Below are positions 1 through 5,085 of a DNA stretch of 9,011 nt, piece by piece. Each line of letters starts with the position of its first letter. Position 1 is the first letter of the stretch. A model generated the notes under the pieces. It was not told where the DNA came from, made no database searches, and saw nothing but the letters and a program-made list of their open reading frames with translations. This stretch comes from JBDTRY01 sp039931435 (GTDB lineage: Bacteria; Acidobacteriota; Thermoanaerobaculia; Gp7-AA8). The translations under genes were made by a program, and so were the position numbers. Location: NCBI GenBank assembly GCA_039931435.1, contig JBDTRY010000161.1, positions 1-9,011 of the forward strand, given 5' to 3'.

Positions 1-1073
1 TGCAGTGGGAGTGGTTCCGCATCTACTTCGAGTCCGGGCTGGTGAAGCTGATGAGCGGAGACCCCCAGTGGCGGAACTTCACGGCCATGGCCAAGTACTA
101 CGAAAATGGTCCATTGCCTACGTGGATCGCCTGGTATGCGGACAAGCTGCCGCTCACCGTTCACATGATCACCACAGCGATCGTGTTACTCGTGGAGCTC
201 TTCGTAGTCTGGCTCATGTTCGTGCCGTCCTGGGCCCGGCGCGCCGCGCATGCCCGATCAATTTTTGGGGGCGAAGCAATTGCAGGCCAGAGACACGAAT
301 CAGTGATCCGCGGCGTGCGTATGGCAGTCTTCGCCATGACGGCATTTCTTCAGCTGGGAATCATCCTCACCGCGAATTACGCATTCCTGAACTTCATCGT
401 CATCGCTCTGGGAATCGCCTTTCTCGATGACCGCACATTCACGCGACTGGGTCTGAACCTTCCTCTCGTGGAGGCACCTGCCGCGCGCCATTGGTGGTCT
501 GCATTGACACCGGCGTTCCTGCTGAGCTGGGTTTTTTACGCCACCGTCGCCGGCTTCATGATGATCGGAGCCGGAGGAAGCGTGCTCACCGCGCCGGCTG
601 TGGCCCTGGCGCCATTCCGCATCGCCAACAATTACGGACTCTTCGCTGTGATGACCCGGAACCGCTACGAGATCGAGTTTCAGGGAAGTCATGACGGAAA
701 GGTCTGGACTGCATATCCTTTCCGCTTCAAGCCTCAGGGAGTCGACGATGCACCGGGCATCTACGCTCCGTACCAACCTCGATTCGAATGGAACCTGTGG
801 TTCGCATCGCTCGGTCGCTGGGAACAGGACCGATGGGTGGTCAACGTGGAAATGCGGCTGGCTGAGCAGTCGCCCCCGGTGCTCCGTCTCTTCCGGGGCG
901 ATCCGTTCGCGAATGGCCGGCCACGTTTCGTGAGAGCCGTCCTCTGGCAGTACTGGTTCAGCGACTGGAAGACGAAGAATGACACGGGCGCGTGGTGGCG
1001 CCGAAAGCAGCTCGGACTCTATGCACCGGTAGTCGAGCGGCTCTCGAACGGAAGAATCGTCGTGGTCGAGTGA
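1..1073 (+). CDS. Lipase maturation factor family membrane protein, 5'-truncated by window edge
   Basis: The frame is open from nucleotide 3 and gives 356 residues before TGA at 1071-1073; the true start lies upstream of the window. Three hydrophobic stretches are visible (about nt 153-221, 321-425 and 504-575). A long soluble C-terminal domain follows, with the signature of the lipase maturation factor family (LMF1/LMF2, formerly DUF1222): YGLFAVMT at nt 633-656, then EIEFQGSHDG, YQPRFEWNLWFASLG, a DPF..GRPRFVRA stretch, and a W-rich end. In animals LMF1 is an ER membrane protein needed for folding of secreted lipases. The role of bacterial homologues is not established, so a chaperone-like function at the inner membrane is inference. 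The first part of the protein, with the N-terminal membrane segments, is missing. The gene converges with a serine hydrolase, but that enzyme is of the beta-lactamase fold and not a classical LMF client. Family assignment is strong; function is not. Confidence 0.88.
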   Translation, partial: QWEWFRIYFESGLVKLMSGDPQWRNFTAMAKYYENGPLPTWIAWYADKLPLTVHMITTAIVLLVELFVVWLMFVPSWARRAAHARSIFGGEAIAGQRHESVIRGVRMAVFAMTAFLQLGIILTANYAFLNFIVIALGIAFLDDRTFTRLGLNLPLVEAPAARHWWSALTPAFLLSWVFYATVAGFMMIGAGGSVLTAPAVALAPFRIANNYGLFAVMTRNRYEIEFQGSHDGKVWTAYPFRFKPQGVDDAPGIYAPYQPRFEWNLWFASLGRWEQDRWVVNVEMRLAEQSPPVLRLFRGDPFANGRPRFVRAVLWQYWFSDWKTKNDTGAWWRRKQLGLYAPVVERLSNGRIVVVE

Positions 1074-1100
1074 CTGTTTTCGTAACGCGCGAAATCAGTC
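1072..1100. terminator. Stem-loop on convergent gene ends, possible bidirectional terminator
   Basis: The left arm 1072-1082 (GACTGTTTTCG) and right arm 1090-1100 (CGAAATCAGTC) pair at 10 of 11 positions around a 7-nt loop; the one mismatch is at 1077/1095. The left arm contains most of the stop codon of the plus-strand gene. The right arm contains the stop codon of the minus-strand hydrolase at 1095-1097, so the hairpin fills the 21-bp gap between them. No run of T follows on either strand, so it is not a textbook intrinsic terminator. It may end transcription in both directions by another route or protect both 3' ends. Confidence 0.5.
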
Positions 1101-2552
1101 CTTCGTACGGATTGCAAATTCTCCGGGCATATCCACACGGGTGACTTTCCCACTCTTGTCGAGCTCGAAACGGACGATTTCTCCCGAGGCGTAGCCGCCC
1201 TTGAAACGAAATGTGTTCTGCCCGATCGGTTCCAGAACATTTCGCGAGCCCCAGGGGTCGTCTGCGCCGGGATTGAACATCGTCAGCTTGCCACCGATGA
1301 CCATGACCCGTACATCGTCACCCTCCCAGGTATAGGTGCCGACGAATTTGCTCCAGGAGGGATCGGCAACCGAAGGAGGATCATCTTTTTTCGTGGCTTT
1401 GGCCACGATCGGCTCCAGAACTTTGAACAACTCGTCCGAATAACTCCCCGGATCTCCGTCTCCCGAATTAGCCAGAACGATTACTCCGAATTTCTCGTCT
1501 GGCAGAAAGCGAACGCTGGCACGGAATCCGTTCACCGCACCTCCGTGACCGACGCGCACCTTGTCCCCGACTCTCGAGAGCGAAAAGCCCAGGCCGTAAC
1601 CGCCGGTCCAATCCGAGTTCAGCCACTGAACGTGTCGCATTTCCCTGAGCGTAGAGCCTTTCAGGATCTGCGGGCCGCCGGCTTCTGCGTCCCGGAACTG
1701 AAGGGACATGAACTTCGCCAGATCGGGAACGGTGGAGGCGATATTTGCGGCCGGGGTCAGCCCTCCGGATTGCAGAAAGAAGGACGCTGCCCTGGGCTGT
1801 CCGGGTTGCCGTGCGGCGTACCCCACGGCCAGAGCTGGCGAATCCGGCTGGGGACGAACCGAGCTTTGGAGCATTCCCAGAGGCTCCAGAATGTGGCGCG
1901 TCACGTACTGTTCGTAAGGCTCTCCGGAAACTGCCTGTACCACCTCCCCTTCGATGGATACAGCGAGGTTCGAATACTTCAGTTCCGTAGCCGGCTCCAG
2001 GATCGCTTCCTGTTGCGCAAGGGCCTCGATCATCTGCTCGCGAGTCGGAAACTCTCCGGTATTCCAGTACCCTCCCGGCGATTCACGCGGAAGACCGGAG
2101 GTGTGTGTCATGAGCTGCCGAATGGTGATGGCGGGAGCGTTCACGAAGCTGCTCTTGATTCGAAACCAGGGCAGGTACATGGAAACCGGATCATCCAGAT
2201 GAAGTTTCCCGGCATCCCGAAGCTGCATGATGGCTGTTGCTGTGAAGAGCTTGGAGACCGAGCCGATTCTGAACGCGGTCTCGCTCGTCACAGGCGTCTT
2301 CCGTGCGAGATCCGCAACCCCGTATCCTTTCGCCCAGATCAGCTCCTGGTCGTAGACAACTCCGACAGATAAACCCGGCTGCTCCCTGTCGTGCATTCTT
2401 TTCTGGATCCAGGAATCGAGCACCGTCAGCGCTTCGCTAAGCTCCGGCGTCTTCGACACCAGAGCAGCGTTGCCCCCCGCTTGTGCCACACCCGCAACGG
2501 AGAGGAGGGCAATCATGGTCAGCACGGCAATGACTTTCGGCGATCTGTTCAT
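1095..2552 (-). CDS. Exported serine hydrolase, beta-lactamase class C / penicillin-binding-like family
   Basis: This is a 485-residue protein. Residues 1-25 form a signal peptide (MNRSPK, hydrophobic core, cleavage expected after AQA at 23-25), so it acts in the periplasm or outside the cell. The beta-lactamase-like domain (PF00144 type) carries the full catalytic set: SxxK as SVSK with nucleophile Ser98 and Lys101, the YxN motif as YSN at 193-195, and HGG at 336-338 in place of KTG. The HGG form is usual in esterases and D-Ala-D-Ala carboxypeptidase or aminopeptidase relatives. Residues from about 400 form a separate beta-rich C-terminal domain (FVGTYTWEGDD onward) like the lipocalin-type tails of this family. 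The start at 2552 is chosen because GGAGG lies 4 nt upstream and the signal peptide begins there. The frame stays open 115 codons further up, but that stretch has non-coding composition. The substrate (peptide, beta-lactam or ester) cannot be told from sequence. Confidence 0.92.
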   Translation of the reverse strand: MNRSPKVIAVLTMIALLSVAGVAQAGGNAALVSKTPELSEALTVLDSWIQKRMHDREQPGLSVGVVYDQELIWAKGYGVADLARKTPVTSETAFRIGSVSKLFTATAIMQLRDAGKLHLDDPVSMYLPWFRIKSSFVNAPAITIRQLMTHTSGLPRESPGGYWNTGEFPTREQMIEALAQQEAILEPATELKYSNLAVSIEGEVVQAVSGEPYEQYVTRHILEPLGMLQSSVRPQPDSPALAVGYAARQPGQPRAASFFLQSGGLTPAANIASTVPDLAKFMSLQFRDAEAGGPQILKGSTLREMRHVQWLNSDWTGGYGLGFSLSRVGDKVRVGHGGAVNGFRASVRFLPDEKFGVIVLANSGDGDPGSYSDELFKVLEPIVAKATKKDDPPSVADPSWSKFVGTYTWEGDDVRVMVIGGKLTMFNPGADDPWGSRNVLEPIGQNTFRFKGGYASGEIVRFELDKSGKVTRVDMPGEFAIRTKD

Positions 2553-2556
2553 TCGG

Positions 2557-2561
2557 CCTCC
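2557..2561 (-). promoter_or_regulatory. Ribosome binding site deciding the hydrolase start
   Basis: On the minus strand GGAGG is followed by CCGA and then ATG at 2552-2550. This strong Shine-Dalgarno site with a 4-nt spacer fixes the start of the serine hydrolase at the signal peptide. It rules out the longer open frame upstream. The same GGAGG-plus-4-nt arrangement precedes the 178-residue gene. Confidence 0.8.
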
Positions 2562-2581
2562 ACTGGTTTTTTCTGCGGCGT

Positions 2582-2590
2582 ACGATAGCA
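2582..2590 (-). promoter_or_regulatory. Possible extended -10 promoter for the serine hydrolase
   Basis: Read on the minus strand the bases are TGCTATCGT, which fits the extended -10 pattern TGnTATnnT. Transcription would begin near 2575 and leave a leader of about 23 nt that includes the ribosome binding site. No good -35 hexamer is seen at 16-18 bp spacing. The site overlaps one arm of the inverted repeat at 2583-2637, so the two could be linked as promoter and operator. Confidence 0.25.
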
Positions 2591-2637
2591 GAACCGGCCG
2601 CTCGTGATGGAACGAGGCCGCGCCTGTTTGGCTATCG
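2583..2637. repeat. 55-nt nested imperfect inverted repeat upstream of the serine hydrolase
   Basis: The outer arms CGATAGC (2583-2589) and GCTATCG (2631-2637) are perfect 7-bp complements. Inside them further pairs can be drawn: 2592-2594 with 2626-2628, 2596-2598 with 2622-2624, 2599-2600 with 2619-2620, and CTCGT (2601-2605) with ACGAG (2612-2616) around a 6-nt loop. That makes about 20 pairs with small bulges. Seven-base arms alone are expected by chance in a gap this size; the nested pairing is what stands out. It could be an operator, a structured leader in read-through RNA from the flippase gene, or a processing site. Confidence 0.4.
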
Positions 2638-2741
2638 AGTCTTCGAAAGAGCCACAGCAATTGTTCCCGATGCCGCCACCGGAAAACGACTTGCGGGACA
2701 CACTTCTCTGCTTTCGGATCATCCGGGGTCTGGATACTTCC

Positions 2742-2935
2742 ATGCGCTCGCTGAGACTTGCCGCCTCTCTGGCGTTCGTACTCTTCGCCACGGAACGCCG
2801 CTCTTTGCCCATCACGGGAAAGACTTCCTTCTCGTCGAGTCGTATGCGCTGCCGCACCTTCGTTCTTTGTGCGGTGTGACTTCCGAAGAATTCTCATTCA
2901 ACCGCGGCGGATCCCCCTTGACGATGTCATTCTGA
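2742..2935 (+). pseudogene. Possible frameshifted remnant of a small exported protein
   Basis: From ATG 2742 one frame reads MRSLRLAASLAFVLFATE, which has the shape of a signal peptide. About 2795-2798 the sensible reading moves to another frame, as a one-base deletion would cause. That frame continues PLFAHHGKDFLLVESYALPH, then VTSEEFSFNRGGSPLTMSF, and stops at TGA 2933-2935, overlapping the end of the minus-strand flippase by 9 bp. From memory, HHG.DFL just after the cleavage site is typical of a group of exported proteins of unknown function found in Acidobacteriota-like genomes; I could not check this. Most of such a protein would be missing. The start has only a weak ribosome binding site. 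The orientation is opposite to both flanking genes. Chance resemblance remains quite possible. Confidence 0.3.
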
Positions 2936-4360
2936 AGGAGCCTCCAGCCGCCGCCAGGAACTCAGCAGCATTCGAAGCTCCTCCATATTCACAACCCGCA
3001 TCGCGAAGAGCAGCGCCACGTAGACTCCGCCACCCAGCAGGATCCGCAAAAGGACCGGCAGCGACGGCGTAAGCACAAGCACTTCGGCCATCAATGCCGC
3101 ACCCAGCGCAGGCCGGAGCAGGTGCCGCCAGAACGGAACATGTCCGACGAGAAGGCGCGTTGCCGAATAGCCCATGAGGAGAATTCCCACCTCCGAGATC
3201 ACAGAGGCCAATGCCGCGCCCAACACTCCCATCCTCGGAATGAGAAGCAAGTTGGCGACAATGTTCACCACTGCCGCGGCGGACATGATGTTGAAATCGA
3301 CTCCCTGCCGATTGAAGCAGGTCAGAATGAGACGGTACTTCCGACTGACGACGACGAGCGCAAACGCAACCAGCAGCATCTGCATCGGCTGGATCGCTCC
3401 GTCGTAGCCCCGGCCATAGAGCAGCCTCACCAGCGGAACTGCCAGCAAGACTCCCCCGACGACGATTCCCACCGCCAGTGCGGTCGTCAGTCGCACCGAG
3501 CGCCGCAGAAGCTCGGACACGGTCTCGATTCCGTCGCGATACCCGCGAGCGAGCGTCGGGCGAAGGGCCATGTAGTAGGCCGTGACGATGAGGGTGGGAG
3601 CCCAGACCACACGATAGGCCGCGCCGTACATACCCGCCGCACTCGAGCCCAGCCAGAGCCCCACGAGGACAAGGTCGAAATTATGGGAGACCATGGCCAC
3701 GACCGAGGTTCCGGCCAGCGGCAGGGCCTCGGCGATGAGGCGGCGAAGCAGCCCGAAATCGATCCCCAGGACCAGGTTTCCGAATATGCGTATGAAGCGG
3801 ACGATCAGGAACGAGACCGCCACAAGCCGGGCAGTGAGATAGACCCAGGGAATCCGCGTGACGTGCTCCGGTTGATGAATGAATACAAACACACCCGCAA
3901 CCATCACCACCTGCTCGAGTATGTCGCCGATGGCCGACTCCCGCATCATCTCCGCGCCCATGAAGACCCAGTTCACGCTCAGTGCGTTCGAGATCAGGGA
4001 TATGCCGTAAAGGAGAAGGACCGTGCGGGTGAGCGCATTCACGTGCGACAACGTCGAGAACAGAGCCAGAGCAGCGAAAGCCACCGCCGTCAGGCTCAAA
4101 CGCAGGGTCACAACCGTCCGCGCCAGTTCGCGCATCGGTGCCAGCTGGCGGGCCACCTCCAGAGGTCCGAAGGACTCGAACCCGCAATCGACAATCAATC
4201 CGGCGTAGGCCAGAACGCTGGTGGCGAAGACGATGATGCCGAAATATTCGGCGTGCAGGATCCGCGTCAGATAGATCGTGATGGCAAAAGCGAGGATCCG
4301 GCTCACGAGCTGCCCGGCCGAAAGCGCGGCAAAGTTACGGCTGATCACGCGGGCGCGCAT
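2927..4360 (-). CDS. Oligosaccharide flippase, Wzx/PST type (MOP superfamily)
   Basis: This is a 477-residue integral membrane protein with about 12-14 hydrophobic segments spread over the whole length. The N-terminus (NFAALSAGQLVSRILAFAIT) has the amphipathic start and first helix usual for Wzx-type polysaccharide flippases. NWVFMGAEMMRESA at 130-143 matches the conserved W.F.G.E.M segment of this family. The C-terminal half keeps the LLLIPRMGVLGAALASVISE pattern (about 372-391). Such proteins move undecaprenyl-linked glycans from the cytoplasmic to the periplasmic face of the inner membrane for O-antigen, capsule or exopolysaccharide assembly. ATG 4360 is the only usual start, because an in-frame stop lies 7 codons upstream; AGGGA sits rather far off (14 nt). 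The gene follows the 178-residue gene by 84 bp, so co-transcription is likely. No glycosyltransferase or polymerase gene is in view, so it looks like an orphan flippase. The carried glycan is unknown. Confidence 0.9.
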   Translation of the reverse strand: MRARVISRNFAALSAGQLVSRILAFAITIYLTRILHAEYFGIIVFATSVLAYAGLIVDCGFESFGPLEVARQLAPMRELARTVVTLRLSLTAVAFAALALFSTLSHVNALTRTVLLLYGISLISNALSVNWVFMGAEMMRESAIGDILEQVVMVAGVFVFIHQPEHVTRIPWVYLTARLVAVSFLIVRFIRIFGNLVLGIDFGLLRRLIAEALPLAGTSVVAMVSHNFDLVLVGLWLGSSAAGMYGAAYRVVWAPTLIVTAYYMALRPTLARGYRDGIETVSELLRRSVRLTTALAVGIVVGGVLLAVPLVRLLYGRGYDGAIQPMQMLLVAFALVVVSRKYRLILTCFNRQGVDFNIMSAAAVVNIVANLLLIPRMGVLGAALASVISEVGILLMGYSATRLLVGHVPFWRHLLRPALGAALMAEVLVLTPSLPVLLRILLGGGVYVALLFAMRVVNMEELRMLLSSWRRLEAPSE

Positions 4361-4432
4361 CGTTCGCGGCAGTATCCCTGTTCAGAGCCGGAGGCGCCAG
4401 TGGCCCGGCGTGGGACTCCAGCTGTGGCTGTG

Positions 4433-4446
4433 AATTCCTAATTCCT
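4433..4446. repeat. Tandem duplication of the 7-mer AATTCCT at a gene end
   Basis: AATTCCT occurs twice head to tail, at 4433-4439 and 4440-4446. On the minus strand it spans the stop codon (TAG, 4447-4445) of the 178-residue gene. It may be a replication-slippage duplication. No function is evident. Confidence 0.6.
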
Positions 4447-4981
4447 AGGGCGATGGTTCCGTCGCCAGAGCGCTCGACAGTTCGTTCACCGCGGGCCAGG
4501 TCGCATCCCGCCAGGCAGGCATGCCTTCACCCATGAGAAGCCCGGCGCTGGCGAGGTAAATGAGAATGTCGCGCAGCTCGAACCGCTCACGAAGCACCGT
4601 CACGGAGCTTTGCACCTCGGCTGCAGTGGGCGCCTTGTACTCGTCAACCTCGATCGAGCCGTTCACGTGGGGGATGTTCCAGGCGTCGAGAAAGGCGGCG
4701 AGCATTCCGGCCTGATCGTGGGTGTGATAGAGCATCAAGGCATTCTCGAAGGCATCTTCGAACTCGGCGGAGTGAAGCCGGCTCACCAGCAGTTCCGCTT
4801 TGCGCTCGTCTTTCGTTTTCCGGAGCGTTTCGATCCTGAACCGCAGGCTGGCTGCGAGTTGCGCCAGCGCCAGCTGCCGCTGCTGTGGCTCGGCACCCTT
4901 CCAGAAGGCAGCGCTGATGGCCCTGCGCCGCGGAGCATCCGCCAGTTCCTTCAGGATTCGCCGTGCGGTCCAGTCAGCCAT
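4445..4981 (-). CDS. Protein of unknown function, 178 residues
   Basis: I do not recognise a named family. The protein begins MADWTARRILKELADAPRRR and is mostly helical and charged. It has no signal peptide, membrane segment or cysteine, so it should be cytoplasmic. A helical N-terminal half (about 1-70, rich in Arg, Lys and Ala, with QLALAQLAASLRFRIETLRK) leads to a stretch LYHTHDQAGMLAAFLDAWNI (about 74-93) with clustered His and Asp. After that come an acidic turn (VNGSIEVDEYKAP) and a C-terminal ILIYLASAGLL helix followed by a Trp-rich tail (MPAWRDATWPAV). The start at 4981 is preferred over one 7 codons upstream because GGAGG lies 4 nt before it. It is the first gene of the minus-strand block, 84 bp before the flippase, and divergent from the potassium channel gene. 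Consistent codon use and a strong ribosome binding site support a real gene. Confidence 0.8.
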   Translation of the reverse strand: MADWTARRILKELADAPRRRAISAAFWKGAEPQQRQLALAQLAASLRFRIETLRKTKDERKAELLVSRLHSAEFEDAFENALMLYHTHDQAGMLAAFLDAWNIPHVNGSIEVDEYKAPTAAEVQSSVTVLRERFELRDILIYLASAGLLMGEGMPAWRDATWPAVNELSSALATEPSP

Positions 4982-4985
4982 CAGT

Positions 4986-4990
4986 CCTCC
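4986..4990 (-). promoter_or_regulatory. Ribosome binding site deciding the start of the 178-residue gene
   Basis: On the minus strand GGAGG is followed by ACTG and then ATG at 4981-4979. It lies between the two possible in-frame ATG codons (5002 and 4981), so it supports the downstream one. Confidence 0.75.
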
Positions 4991-5038
4991 GCAGAACCAC
5001 AATTTTTATTCAGCCCTCGATCTGAGAGGAGTGGCGAT

Positions 5039-5066
5039 GTTGACGCAACGGAGGGGTATGGTCAAC
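5039..5066. promoter_or_regulatory. Dyad GTTGAC-N16-GTCAAC in the divergent promoter region
   Basis: GTTGAC at 5039-5044 and GTCAAC at 5061-5066 are perfect 6-bp inverted half-sites with centres 22 bp apart, about two helical turns. They lie between the divergent 178-residue and potassium channel genes, just before the candidate -10 element. This suits a dimeric regulator, but a 6-bp inverted pair somewhere in about 100 bp is expected by chance about once. Confidence 0.25.
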
Positions 5067-5070
5067 CGGC

Positions 5071-5076
5071 TACAAT
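5071..5076 (+). promoter_or_regulatory. Candidate -10 element (TACAAT) for the potassium channel gene
   Basis: TACAAT differs from TATAAT at one base and ends 9 nt before the ATG at 5086. If used, transcription would begin near 5083 and give an almost leaderless mRNA. This fits the lack of a Shine-Dalgarno sequence before the start. No matching -35 is present at 16-18 bp; TTGACG at 5040-5045 is 25 bp away, too far for a normal spacer. Confidence 0.35.
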
Positions 5077-5085
5077 GAACCCGGA

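Larger units (their letters stand above)
2553..2926. other. 374-bp gap between flippase and serine hydrolase
   Basis: This co-directional gap has no intact gene. It holds the hydrolase ribosome binding site, a possible promoter, the nested inverted repeat at 2583-2637 and the possible plus-strand gene remnant at 2742-2935. Open frames through it on the minus strand are rich in Ser and Arg and look non-coding. No clear intrinsic terminator for the flippase gene was found. The gap length argues that the serine hydrolase has its own promoter. Confidence 0.6.

Noticed and set aside
1545..2372. A 275-codon plus-strand open frame across the serine hydrolase
   Set aside because: The minus strand encodes a complete set of catalytic motifs in this stretch; the plus-strand translation shows no domain.
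2549..2857. A 102-codon minus-strand frame ending in an ATGA overlap with the hydrolase start
   Set aside because: The ATGA overlap is suggestive of coupling, but the sequence is low-complexity Ser/Arg with no ribosome binding site or recognisable feature.
2553..2897. An N-terminal extension of 115 codons on the serine hydrolase
   Set aside because: The composition is Arg/Ser rich and unlike a protein domain, and it would bury the signal peptide. A strong ribosome binding site sits at the shorter start.
2925..2940. GTCATTCTGAAGGAG, like the start of an extragenic repeat seen in several bacterial groups
   Set aside because: Only one copy occurs in the window, and part of it encodes the flippase C-terminus; there is no repeat unit to define.
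4155..4190. A tRNA T-arm-like sequence on the minus strand (GGGTTCGAGTCC)
   Set aside because: The 5-bp T stem does not form, there is no cloverleaf around it, and it lies inside conserved flippase coding sequence (DCGFESFGPLEV).
3122..4441. A 439-codon open frame on the plus strand
   Set aside because: It lies antisense to the flippase, is very rich in His, Arg, Gln and Asp, and has no family features. It is a shadow of the real coding strand.
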